Shown: in pieces, positions 6,427 to 12,764 of the stretch | Layout: the number at the start of each line of letters is the position of its first letter | Numbering within the stretch: the stretch's first letter is position 1 | Source of the DNA: a virus | Length of the DNA: 26,473 nucleotides | Direction: 5' to 3' (one strand) | Virus record (IMG/VR): IMGVR_UViG_3300043435_000395 | Location: 1-26,473 of that record | Notes under the pieces: model-generated | What the model was told of the DNA's origin: nothing | The model's input: the letters and a program-made list of their open reading frames with translations, nothing else | The model's database searches: none | Program-made: the position numbers and the translations under genes

Positions 6427-6696
6427 TTAATCTGCCGCTAAGTCCCATGGTTGTAAATTTTTAAAGTTGATCAAGTGTCTTTCCTTCAGCGTTGAAACAA
6501 TGAACTGAGCTAATTTCTTGTTGGTCTTCTCATTTGTCAGGTCGTTGTCACCGATTGAGCGGACGACGTCGCGTGGATGCATTTGAAGGATGCGGTTGCA
6601 GAACTTTACGTCCTGGCCTAGATGGAAACGTTTGTTCCGGTAGATTAATGTCCAATAGTGGGCAAACCCGTAGTGTTGTGTGATTACGATTTTCAT
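6427..6696 (-). CDS. Hypothetical protein (89 residues)
   Basis: A basic soluble protein with a beta-like N-terminus ('MKIVITQHYGFAHYWTLIYR') and a helical middle ('NRILQMHPRDVVRSI'). I recognise no family. Its start overlaps the upstream 49-codon gene by ATGA. It is the last gene before the heptamer array. Confidence 0.55.
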   Translation of the reverse strand: MKIVITQHYGFAHYWTLIYRNKRFHLGQDVKFCNRILQMHPRDVVRSIGDNDLTNEKTNKKLAQFIVSTLKERHLINFKNLQPWDLAAD

Positions 6697-6842
6697 GGCT
6701 TGATTATAAATACTTGGTTAGACATTGGGCACTGAACTGCAATTGTGTTGTCAGTTACATTGCCGATTACTTTGTAGTCGCCCGTCAGGACGAACTGCCG
6801 ACCGCTCACAATGAGTGTCTCTTGGTTGGATAGTTTAATCAT
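6693..6842 (-). CDS. Small hypothetical protein (49 residues)
   Basis: The frame is tied by ATGA overlaps to both neighbours. The product ('MIKLSNQETLIVSGRQFVLT', then 'GDYKVIGNVTDNTIAVQ') looks like a small all-beta fold. The 'GDYKVIGN' segment resembles 'GRYEIIGF' in the 36-residue gene at 7843-7953, hinting at a shared small fold. Function unknown. Confidence 0.5.
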   Translation of the reverse strand: MIKLSNQETLIVSGRQFVLTGDYKVIGNVTDNTIAVQCPMSNQVFIIKP

Positions 6843-7054
6843 AGGTCTCGAATGTATACTTTTTGTAACCCATCGTCAAGGTGTACATAGAACTCATCTA
6901 CCTCATCGGTGTATAGTTCTACAATTGGAAGATGTCTTTCTATTTGTGATTTGATTTGATTGAATAACTCAAGCGCCTCAGCATAGCTTGAGAAATAGTA
7001 GTGCTCGTTATCATCTAGAGTATCGAACACATGGTGAACTGCGTATTTTATCAT
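6839..7054 (-). CDS. Small acidic hypothetical protein (71 residues)
   Basis: The product is strongly acidic ('HVFDTLDDNEHYYFSSYAEA', 'ELYTDEVDEFYVHLDD') with an amphipathic helix in the middle. Such acidic, DNA-like charge is seen in phage anti-defence or host-inhibitor proteins, but that is only a thought here. Its stop overlaps the next start by ATGA. Confidence 0.52.
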   Translation of the reverse strand: MIKYAVHHVFDTLDDNEHYYFSSYAEALELFNQIKSQIERHLPIVELYTDEVDEFYVHLDDGLQKVYIRDL

Positions 7055-7065
7055 GGTTTCTAATT

Positions 7066-7212
7066 TTAAAATTCTTCTACTCCAGCTGCTTCTAATAATT
7101 CTACGTCATCTTTTTCTATGAACTCAGCCAGGCTTTGTAGTTCAATTAATTCACCTAGGCTTATTGTCTCTGATCTAAGTTCTTGTCTTAGGTATTCTAG
7201 TCTATCTTTCAT
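7066..7212 (-). CDS. Small acidic helical protein (48 residues)
   Basis: The ATG at 7212 is chosen because it lies 4 bases after the stop of the upstream gene; a start at 7248 would run 36 bases back through that gene. The product ('MKDRLEYLRQELRSETISLG', 'ELIELQSLAEFIEKDDVELL') is helical and acidic. It resembles its upstream neighbour in layout, possibly a diverged tandem copy. Function unknown. Confidence 0.5.
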   Translation of the reverse strand: MKDRLEYLRQELRSETISLGELIELQSLAEFIEKDDVELLEAAGVEEF

Positions 7213-7216
7213 ATTG

Positions 7217-7369
7217 TTAGTTTTCTCTGTCTCTAAAAAATTCTGCAAGGTGGATTAAGTCATCGAGCAACTGCTCGTCCGTTTTTAAGGCTAACTGGAA
7301 TACATCGTCAGCCGTTTCAAATTCGTCTCGTGCCATGTCGTAGATGGCGTTAATTAGTTTCTCTCTCAT
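7217..7369 (-). CDS. Small acidic helical protein (50 residues)
   Basis: The product ('MREKLINAIYDMARDEFETA', 'DQLALKTDEQLLDDLIHL' in approximate form, ending FFRDREN) is helical and acidic. It fits exactly between the 49- and 48-residue genes with gaps of 5 and 4 bases. No family recognised. Confidence 0.5.
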   Translation of the reverse strand: MREKLINAIYDMARDEFETADDVFQLALKTDEQLLDDLIHLAEFFRDREN

Positions 7370-7374
7370 GATTT

Positions 7375-7524
7375 TTAGTTGTTATTCCATACCTCATCAA
7401 CCGAGTAACTATACTCGATGAACATGAAGTTTAGGTAGTTATTAAAATGATTTTTGTCAACAAACGTTTTGTCGACATAGATGACTTGACACCACCTATT
7501 TAGGAATTTGATTTTGACTTTCAT
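7375..7524 (-). CDS. Small hypothetical protein (49 residues)
   Basis: The start at 7524 overlaps the stop of the 40-residue membrane gene by ATGA; the longer in-frame version beginning at 7605 would lie wholly inside that gene and is less likely. The product is basic and aromatic ('MKVKIKFLNRWCQVIYVDKT', 'FVDKNHFNNYLNFMF'). Function unknown. Confidence 0.5.
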   Translation of the reverse strand: MKVKIKFLNRWCQVIYVDKTFVDKNHFNNYLNFMFIEYSYSVDEVWNNN

Positions 7525-7643
7525 ATTGACATGCCTCCTACCTGGTTTGTTACTACTTTGTACAAGGCGAATGCGATTGCAATGCCTACTGAACTTGCCA
7601 TGCATATTTGGATGGCTTTTGCGATGATTAATAAAGCTTTCAT
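7521..7643 (-). CDS. 40-residue small membrane protein
   Basis: The product (MKALLIIAKAIQICMASSVG IAIAFALYKVV...) is hydrophobic over about residues 4-29, long enough for one membrane span. ATGA overlaps link it to the genes on both sides. No family recognised; a signal-peptide-like or holin-like small protein is possible. Confidence 0.48.
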   Translation of the reverse strand: MKALLIIAKAIQICMASSVGIAIAFALYKVVTNQVGGMSI

Positions 7644-7846
7644 GTTGTTTGTTTTTGAGGGTTTAAATTCCAAAATTCATTTGCGCTGAGTATTGTCTCT
7701 TCGTAAACAATTGTCCAACCATGGTTGGTGTACTCGGTTCGATGCAATTTGTAGCGGATGTCCTGGCGTCCGTTGTTGCCTTTTAGTTGATCAACTACCA
7801 CCAACGTCCCGTTGATGATAGCTTTGAATGTTTGTAGTGTTGTCAT
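7640..7846 (-). CDS. Small hypothetical protein (68 residues)
   Basis: The product has a beta-rich look ('FKAIINGTLVVVDQLKGNNG', 'WTIVYEETILSANEFWNLNP'). Both ends are ATGA overlaps with neighbours. No family recognised. Confidence 0.52.
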   Translation of the reverse strand: MTTLQTFKAIINGTLVVVDQLKGNNGRQDIRYKLHRTEYTNHGWTIVYEETILSANEFWNLNPQKQTT

Positions 7847-7953
7847 CTGTATCTGAATGGTATTAATAACTTGCGTGTCTTAATGAGCACGCCTTCCTGA
7901 AAAAAGCCAATTATCTCATAACGGCCTTCTATTCTGATTACTCTTGTTTCCAT
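7843..7953 (-). CDS. Tiny basic hypothetical protein (36 residues)
   Basis: The product ('METRVIRIEGRYEIIGFFQE', ending RKLLIPFRYR) is basic and probably beta-stranded. Its stop overlaps the next start by ATGA and its start lies 2 bases after the upstream stop. Only this exact fit supports it. Confidence 0.42.
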   Translation of the reverse strand: METRVIRIEGRYEIIGFFQEGVLIKTRKLLIPFRYR

Positions 7954-7955
7954 GG

Positions 7956-8195
7956 TTATATATTATTTAATAATGATTCGTATTTCTTAGGGATTTTGTT
8001 ATATAGTCTAATGGTGTGTACGCTTGACCAAGATGTCTCAAACTTTTCTTGGATAACACAAAATTTTAAATTATCACCGAAGCAAATGGTTGTTCCATAT
8101 CCCAAAATACCTTCTACTAATTCAATTACTTGACCACCTTTACTTATGTATTGATTAGTCAATTTTTGTACTGAGTCTAAATTGTAAGTATTCAT
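7956..8195 (-). CDS. Hypothetical protein, first gene of the leftward operon
   Basis: The 79-residue product ('LDSVQKLTNQYISKGGQVIE', 'TSWSSVHTIRLYNKIPKKYE') shows no motif I can name. It is the first coding frame after the strong leftward promoter at 8611-8640, with about 400 untranslated bases in between. As first gene of the early-side operon it would be expressed soon after infection. Confidence 0.55.
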   Translation of the reverse strand: MNTYNLDSVQKLTNQYISKGGQVIELVEGILGYGTTICFGDNLKFCVIQEKFETSWSSVHTIRLYNKIPKKYESLLNNI

Positions 8196-8605
8196 GATTT
8201 CTATTTATTAAAGTTAGTGGTGCAGTGAGTATCGCTCTCATTAATTAGTCATTCTAACTACACCTAGTGTTTACATGCCACGTGAAACTGCATGCTCTCT
8301 TTTAGTCTCTACAGGCATCACCATTTGGCCTGTGAGGTTGACGTCGACCACCTGAGTAGTGTATCGAGCGCCCCGACGTAGCGGAGTCTTTATACTTACC
8401 GCATCGGCCTAGTGTGACTCACCTAGTTAGTTTATAGTCTTACCAATATGTCAATGAACTATGTAATGAGTAACTAATCTACTTTGAACCACTTTACCTC
8501 GGCGTGCTCCTCGAAAGGCGCTTAGTAAAACTTTATCTTTTCAATTCACCGCTTGAATACTGATTCGTCATCGTAACCTCTAGTGGTGTTGTTAGCTCGT
8601 TTGCT
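8196..8605 (-). other. Long untranslated leader, possible structured RNA
   Basis: About 400 bases lie between the leftward promoter and the first gene. No frame over about 15 codons with a start is present. Local structure includes ACAGGC (8311-8316) pairing with GCCTGT (8328-8333) and the near-palindrome GGTTGACGTCGACC (8336-8349). It does not look like a tRNA, and I could not match it to a riboswitch, intron or tmRNA. It may be a leader RNA, a small RNA gene, or a DNA control region. Confidence 0.4.
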
Positions 8606-8610
8606 TGATA

Positions 8611-8640
8611 CAAATATATGTATACTATTTTGATTGTCAA
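8611..8640 (-). promoter_or_regulatory. Strong leftward promoter of the early-side operon
   Basis: Read leftward: TTGACA (8640-8635), then TATATTTG (8618-8611). Counting from TTG, the spacer is 19 bases, matching the Bacteroidota TTG-N19-TAnnTTTG consensus perfectly. It is the best promoter in the window and points into the long leftward gene series. Confidence 0.78.
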
Positions 8641-8654
8641 CTATACTTTGACAA
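8634..8654. repeat. Dyad TTGTCAA-N7-TTGACAA over back-to-back -33 elements
   Basis: TTGTCAA (8634-8640) and TTGACAA (8648-8654) are exact inverted copies 7 bases apart. The left arm is the -33 element of the leftward promoter; the right arm would be the -33 element of a rightward promoter, whose best -7 candidate (TAATTTAT, about 8674) is weak and badly spaced. The dyad could be an operator. Confidence 0.5.
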
Positions 8655-9150
8655 TTATTTTCACATTTTATGCTAATTTATATTCATTCTAAATAAGGAC
8701 ATGTTGCTTATTAAATGTAAAGTGTTGATTTGTAGGTAGTTACGAATGAACGTTAACCAGGATCACACCAAACCGCTTTGGTATTTATTTTGGTAGGTAG
8801 GGGCAACCCCCACCTTACACACCTGCAACCAACCCGACAAACGCAACGAACGGCCGACCGATTGACCGACCGAACGGCCGATGCACTGGTTGGTCTTAAG
8901 TACATTCTATTTAACATAATGCAAATTATAAGACATGCCTAGCAAACGCAACGACAAAGCGGTAGTGCGGTCTGCAGGCCGTGTGTATTGGTATTGACGT
9001 CAAACGACCGGCCTACCGGAAAAGCCAAAAAGTTCGGCCGAAAAGTCTGAAAACCATACCCCCCGGGGTGAAATCAGATCGGTTTCCCTTCCGCGCCGGC
9101 TCGCGTCACATGGGGGTATTACCCAAACAATCCATATATCTAATAATCAT
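8655..9150. other. GC-rich, hairpin- and repeat-filled non-coding region
   Basis: I see no convincing gene here. The stretch 8765-9115 is clearly richer in G+C than the rest of the window. It holds a hairpin ACCAAA-CCGC-TTTGGT (8767-8782, followed by a T-rich run), a second hairpin AGGTAGGGG-CAA-CCCCCACCT (8795-8815), direct repeats CGAACGGCCGA (8847 and 8871) and CAAACGCAACGA (8838 and 8943), the outer pair ACCAACC/GGTTGGT (8828 and 8888), the palindrome TTCGGCCGAA (9033-9042), CCCCGGGG (9061-9068), and ATACCCCC/GGGGGTAT (9056 and 9112). Origin, packaging site or structured RNA are all possible. Confidence 0.5.
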
Positions 9151-9158
9151 TATATTTG
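9151..9158 (+). promoter_or_regulatory. Bacteroidota-type -7 box for the rightward genes
   Basis: TATATTTG matches TAnnTTTG exactly and lies 4 bases before the ATG at 9163, so the mRNA would be leaderless or nearly so. No clear -33 TTG is present at the expected distance. Confidence 0.58.
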
Positions 9159-9162
9159 CACT

Positions 9163-9291
9163 ATGACAATCATATTCTACCCAAACATCGGCCTATCAGT
9201 TGGTCTTGACTACATGCCAGCAGAGGACGATCTATCGGCAGAGTGGATGATACACTTGTTTATCTTTAAATTATCTATATCATGGCAATAA
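9163..9291 (+). CDS. Small conserved-looking phage protein (42 residues)
   Basis: The product (MTIIFYPNIGLSVGLDYMPA, ending 'IHLFIFKLSISW') follows a layout I associate with many short phage proteins: a hydrophobic start, a Gly-x-x-x-Gly-x-x-Tyr segment, an acidic middle, and a hydrophobic tail ending in Trp. It follows a perfect -7 box and overlaps the next gene by 10 bases. Function unknown. Confidence 0.55.
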   Translation: MTIIFYPNIGLSVGLDYMPAEDDLSAEWMIHLFIFKLSISWQ

Positions 9292-10118
9292 AACGCACAG
9301 ATCCACCTAAAAGAAGGTTAATCCCAGCAACTGAGCTAGAGGCTCAGGATGCTGCTTTTAAATCTGATAGAGATAGATACGAAGCTCAAGTCAGCACATA
9401 CAAGAACACACCAAAAACAGCTAAATCATACGCTACATTTGGAGGTGGTCCTGTTGACGTGAGCCCATCTGGTCTAGCTGAATATAATAAGAACAGACGA
9501 TACGATGAGCCAGAGGCAACTCGCATCGAAAGAGCAAGATCATTCGGTAGCGAGGCTGAATACTTGAAGAGGGTAAGTAAAGATAAAAATGTATTTGTCG
9601 GCCACATAACTTATAAGGAGCCAACCAAACCAACAGCACAAAAAGCCGACTGGTCTAAAGTTGAGCTAAACAAAATGCCAACCAAGAAGGCGACTGTTGC
9701 GCCTAAAGCTGGATCACTTAAGCAACTAAAATCTAAAAGCAAAGCTACTGAGGGTTGGTTCGGTGACGTCAATCCAAGCACAGCTGGTATGTCTAATAAA
9801 CAGCTTAAGCAGTTTGCTTCATACGCATCTAAGACCAACTTAGGTGAGAGCTTTATTGCGTCACCAAAGTCCACTATCAACCAATACAAAGGTGAGATGA
9901 AGTCTCAGCGTAAACAATACGCTAAAGAAGGCAACATGGCTGGTGTTAAAGCTACAACTGCTGACATTCGTCAGGCACGAAGTGCTAGTAAGTTTACCGG
10001 ATCTAAAAATCCGCTTGATGTGCCTGGCATGGCTACTGGCTACAGAGCTGCTCAGGACAACGCGGCCAATCGAAATACTATAAAAGAGCAAGTCGGAAGA
10101 CTAAAGAAGCTACGATAA
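9282..10118 (+). CDS. Basic, low-complexity protein of unknown function
   Basis: The 278-residue product is rich in Lys, Ala, Ser and Thr, with many charged turns ('KRTDPPKRRLIPATELEAQD', 'KSKSKATEGWF') and no hydrophobic core segment or membrane span. That composition suits a partly disordered, DNA- or capsid-associated virion protein, which is inference. It ends just before a good terminator and so forms a transcription unit separate from groEL. I recognise no family. Confidence 0.6.
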   Translation: MAIKRTDPPKRRLIPATELEAQDAAFKSDRDRYEAQVSTYKNTPKTAKSYATFGGGPVDVSPSGLAEYNKNRRYDEPEATRIERARSFGSEAEYLKRVSKDKNVFVGHITYKEPTKPTAQKADWSKVELNKMPTKKATVAPKAGSLKQLKSKSKATEGWFGDVNPSTAGMSNKQLKQFASYASKTNLGESFIASPKSTINQYKGEMKSQRKQYAKEGNMAGVKATTADIRQARSASKFTGSKNPLDVPGMATGYRAAQDNAANRNTIKEQVGRLKKLR

Positions 10119-10124
10119 TACATT

Positions 10125-10150
10125 AAAGCCCTCCAAGTGAGGGCTTTTTT
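10125..10150 (+). terminator. Intrinsic terminator before groEL
   Basis: AAAGCCCTC (10125-10133) pairs with GAGGGCTTT (10139-10147) across a 5-base loop, and the stem runs into a T tract. It lies 7 bases after the stop at 10118. Confidence 0.85.
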
Positions 10151-10182
10151 CATAATAATTAGACTAATACCACAAAATATAC

Positions 10183-10190
10183 TATTTTTG
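10183..10190 (+). promoter_or_regulatory. Bacteroidota-type -7 box for groEL-groES
   Basis: TATTTTTG fits TAnnTTTG and lies 18 bases upstream of the groEL start at 10209, just after the terminator of the previous unit. The chaperonin genes therefore have their own promoter. No CIRCE-type inverted repeat was seen. Confidence 0.62.
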
Positions 10191-10208
10191 TGGTATAAAT
10201 CTAATAAA

Positions 10209-11777
10209 ATGGTAGTAAAACATGTACATTTAGGCGATGAAGGTCGCCAAAAGCTCACTAGAGGCATCAAAACGATCGCTGGAGCAGTAAAAAGCACTCT
10301 CGGTGCGCGAGGACGGACAGTCCTAATCGAATCAGAACACCACGTAGGTGGTATTACAGTAACAAAGGACGGTGTGACGGTCGCTAAGTCGATCAATCTC
10401 TATGACCCGGTCGAGAACTTGGCTGTGATGATGATGCGCCAGGCTGCTGAGAAGACAGCCACTGTTGCAGGTGATGGGACAACCACGTCAATCGTGATCG
10501 CTGAGGCTATTGTTGACGGTGCATATGAGTTCCTCAGCCCAGACGAAAATGTTACTGAGGTGATTCGTGAGATCAATAGCATCACGACAGACGTCGTGAC
10601 ACACTTAACCAAACGAGCAAAGAAACTATCAGGCAAGAAGCTAAAAGACGTTGCGTCAATCAGTGCCAACAATGACACCACTATTGGTGGTATGATCGCT
10701 GACGCGTTCAGTGAGGTTAAGATGGTATCTGTTGAGAACAGTAAGGACCACAACACGTATGTTGAGGTGATCAAGGGGATTAAGGTTGACCGAGGTTGGA
10801 CTAGTCGCCACTTTGTCACTGACTACAAGCGACAAGAGGCTGTGCTAGAGAACCCATACATTCTGATCACTGATCAGGAGATTAATAACCTGCTCAACAT
10901 TGAGAAAGTACTGCAACATGTTGTCGCACAGAACAAGTCACTACTCATCATCGGTGAGATGACACCTGCTGCTTTGAACACATTGAACATCAATGTGTCT
11001 CAAGGCAAGATCAAGGCATGCCACATCATGCCTCCGAACTTCGGGTACCGTCAGAAAGACTTGTTGGAAGACCTAGCAATCGTATTGGACGGCACATACT
11101 TTAGTGAGGACACTGGTGATGACCTATCTCTTATTGACGTGGCACATCTTGGTCGTTGCGCTAAGGTGATCGTTGGTAAGGACAATACTATATTCATGCC
11201 CTATGCTAGCTCTCAAGATAGCATAGACGCCCGCATTGCTGACATCAACGAGACCATATTCGAAGGCATAACAAAAGAAGAGCTTGACAACCGCAAAGAG
11301 CGAGCAGCCAACCTATCGGGTGGTGTTGCTGTGATCCACGTTGGAGCGCTCAGCGACATTGAGCAGAAGGAGAAGCGCGACCGCATCGATGACGCTGTCT
11401 GCGCTGTTGAGGCTGCATTAGAGGAGGGAATCCTTCCTGGTGGTGGTGTTGCGCTGTATGAGTATGCTCATCAAAACCTAAAAGCCATTAACTCTGCATC
11501 GGCTCAGATCATGTACAAGGCATTAACATCACCTATGCGTCAAATACTTGACAACGCTGGTAAAGATGCTCAGTTCATCATGGACGGCATCCTTCCGTTC
11601 CCTAACGAGGGCTATGACGTGAAGGGTGAGCAGTATGGTGACATGATTAAGCTTGGTATCATTGACCCGGCTAAAGTCACTAAGAACGCTTTGTTGAACG
11701 CTGTGTCGGTAGCAACGACGATAATGAGCACAAACGCAATCATTACAAATATCAGAGCAGATGAAAGTATTAAATAA
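10209..11777 (+). CDS. groEL: Phage-encoded chaperonin GroEL (Cpn60)
   Basis: The 522-residue product is a full-length group I chaperonin subunit, which forms rings that fold proteins using ATP. The start at 10209 is chosen because residues 2-60 then align with GroEL. Visible are 'LGARGRTVLI' (31-40), 'KDGVTVA' (53-59), the ATP loop 'GDGTTTS' (88-94), 'RIDDAVCAVEAALEEG' with Asp-395 matching the ATP-hydrolysis residue D398 of E. coli, and 'PGGGVAL'. The C-terminal Gly-Gly-Met tail is absent. It precedes groES, the reverse of the usual bacterial order. A dedicated phage chaperonin probably folds virion proteins such as capsid or fibre. Confidence 0.95.
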   Translation: MVVKHVHLGDEGRQKLTRGIKTIAGAVKSTLGARGRTVLIESEHHVGGITVTKDGVTVAKSINLYDPVENLAVMMMRQAAEKTATVAGDGTTTSIVIAEAIVDGAYEFLSPDENVTEVIREINSITTDVVTHLTKRAKKLSGKKLKDVASISANNDTTIGGMIADAFSEVKMVSVENSKDHNTYVEVIKGIKVDRGWTSRHFVTDYKRQEAVLENPYILITDQEINNLLNIEKVLQHVVAQNKSLLIIGEMTPAALNTLNINVSQGKIKACHIMPPNFGYRQKDLLEDLAIVLDGTYFSEDTGDDLSLIDVAHLGRCAKVIVGKDNTIFMPYASSQDSIDARIADINETIFEGITKEELDNRKERAANLSGGVAVIHVGALSDIEQKEKRDRIDDAVCAVEAALEEGILPGGGVALYEYAHQNLKAINSASAQIMYKALTSPMRQILDNAGKDAQFIMDGILPFPNEGYDVKGEQYGDMIKLGIIDPAKVTKNALLNAVSVATTIMSTNAIITNIRADESIK

Positions 11778-12021
11778 GTTCTTACTTGTTCAGCGAGTAA
11801 ATGAACAAAAGCAGACCAAGAGTGGTCTACTCTTAACCGGAGAGGATTCCAACGACATGCGATACCATAAAGCCGTCGTCCATAGTGTTGGAGACAGCAT
11901 CACTGGTATAAATACCGGCGATACAATCCTATACGACAAAGTGCAAAGCCACGAGATCATCCTTGATAATGAAAGGATGACTATAATTCAGGAGAGGGAC
12001 GTTGTTTGCGTCTTCGGTTAA
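11761..12021 (+). CDS. groES: Phage-encoded co-chaperonin GroES (Cpn10)
   Basis: The 86-residue product is the lid partner of GroEL. It has the mobile-loop motif 'KSGLLLTG' (21-28), which matches the GroES 'GGIVLTG' tripeptide that docks on GroEL, then 'KAVVHSVGD' and 'GDTILYDKVQSHEIILDNER' with 'ERDVVCVFG' at the end, the normal Cpn10 C-terminal strand pattern. It starts 17 bases inside groEL in another frame, so the two are translated together. Its last 41 bases overlap the convergent gene on the other strand. Confidence 0.92.
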   Translation: MKVLNKFLLVQRVNEQKQTKSGLLLTGEDSNDMRYHKAVVHSVGDSITGINTGDTILYDKVQSHEIILDNERMTIIQERDVVCVFG

Positions 12022-12466
12022 AATCTGTAATCGCAATAGCTAAGGTCTTCTGATTGAACGGTGCGTTTTTTCTAAAGGCCTTATTGCGTCTTACAGATGT
12101 TGGTATTGGCTCTTCACCTGTCAACTTCTTATATATTGACGTGATCATTTTCTTGGCCTTAAAAGACACCTCATACAGCTGGCCTTCGTTGTAATTTTTC
12201 TGTCGCCATTCACTGATCCAGCCATCCTTTAACAATCTGTTGAAGCGGTCTCTATCCCAGGTCATGAAGTTCTTGTATTCGTCAAAGTCTGACTTTCTAA
12301 AAAACCTGTTGCCATGTAAAAAGAACAGCATCTCAAGATCTGATAGTCTTATGCCATAGTTCACTTGAGCCCATCGTCTAACGATTGCCCACTCTGTAAG
12401 AAAGTCATACTTCAGCGGTTCGCGTTGTATTATTCTTTCGTAGATGATTGTTTTTCTAACTTTCAT
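11981..12466 (-). CDS. Winged-helix-like putative DNA-binding protein
   Basis: The middle 'IRLSDLEMLFFLHGNRFFRK' and 'FDEYKNFMTWDRDRFNRLLK' with 'DGWISEWRQK...LYEVSFKAKKMI' looks like a MarR-type winged helix: a helix-turn-helix followed by a beta wing and a long helix. The C-terminus is very basic ('DFNRRRKQRPSPEL'). It is the only leftward gene in the right half, and starts 10 bases after one half of a palindromic promoter pair, so it could regulate itself and the rightward neighbour. Its 3' end overlaps groES by 41 bases. Confidence 0.55.
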   Translation of the reverse strand: MKVRKTIIYERIIQREPLKYDFLTEWAIVRRWAQVNYGIRLSDLEMLFFLHGNRFFRKSDFDEYKNFMTWDRDRFNRLLKDGWISEWRQKNYNEGQLYEVSFKAKKMITSIYKKLTGEEPIPTSVRRNKAFRKNAPFNQKTLAIAITDFNRRRKQRPSPEL

Positions 12467-12484
12467 TATATTTGTACAAATATA
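12467..12484. promoter_or_regulatory. Palindromic pair of facing -7 boxes
   Basis: TATATTTGTACAAATATA is a perfect 18-bp palindrome made of two TAnnTTTG boxes, one per strand, sharing a GTAC centre. The rightward box (12467-12474) serves the gene at 12491; the leftward one (12484-12477) serves the gene starting at 12466. The boxes point at each other, so both promoters cannot easily be occupied together. Confidence 0.7.
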
Positions 12485-12490
12485 TTGATA

Positions 12491-12643
12491 ATGGGACTAT
12501 ATAGCAACATTCACGCAAAAAGAGAGCGAATTAAAGATGGATCAGGCGAGAAGATGCGCAAACCAGGTCAAAAGGGAGCGCCTACTGCCAAAGCGTTTAA
12601 GGCTGCTGCTAAGACCGCAAAACCAAAGAAAAATGAAAAATAA
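12491..12643 (+). CDS. Small basic conserved phage protein (50 residues)
   Basis: The product 'MGLYSNIHAKRERIKDGSGE' followed by 'KMRKPGQKGAPTAKAF' is a pattern I recognise from many phage genomes, always as a short Lys/Arg/Gly-rich protein. The ATG at 12491 is chosen because it lies just after the palindromic promoter; the frame is open further upstream but through that promoter. Function is not known; a virion-associated or nucleic-acid-binding role is inferred from charge. Confidence 0.68.
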   Translation: MGLYSNIHAKRERIKDGSGEKMRKPGQKGAPTAKAFKAAAKTAKPKKNEK

Positions 12644-12764
12644 ACCAATGGTCGAGAAAAAGACCGGAGAGAAGTATGCGTCTAAGGGTGCTAAGATGAA
12701 GCATGAGAAGGTTGAGTCTAAGAAAGAACAGATGCGCGAATACGGAAAAGTAAAGCGTAAATGA
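12633..12764 (+). CDS. Small basic protein (43 residues)
   Basis: The product 'MKNKPMVEKKTGEKYASKGA' then 'KMKHEKVESKKEQMREYG' is almost wholly charged. The start at 12633 overlaps the previous gene by 11 bases; an alternative ATG at 12648 would lie 4 bases after it. Its stop overlaps the next start by ATGA. Confidence 0.55.
   Translation: MKNKPMVEKKTGEKYASKGAKMKHEKVESKKEQMREYGKVKRK

Noticed and set aside
8196-8605. tRNA, tmRNA or group I intron in the long leader
   Set aside because: No cloverleaf with acceptor and T-arm could be drawn, no tmRNA ends were seen, and no intron core segments were convincing.
8828-8954. Phage attachment site (attP) from the direct repeats
   Set aside because: No integrase or excisionase gene is in the window and the repeats are short; nothing else suggests lysogeny.
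8981-9166. 61-codon rightward frame in the GC-rich control region
   Set aside because: Its composition (KRPAYRKSQKVRPKS...) reflects the hairpin-rich DNA, it runs through palindromes and the promoter at 9151, and no pattern is recognisable.
10137-10208. 24-codon N-terminal extension of groEL
   Set aside because: It would begin in the terminator stem and cross the promoter; GroEL homology starts at the ATG at 10209.
10400-10819. 139-codon leftward frame inside groEL
   Set aside because: Wholly antisense to a well-supported groEL; its hydrophobic Ser/Leu/Ile-rich product is a typical shadow.
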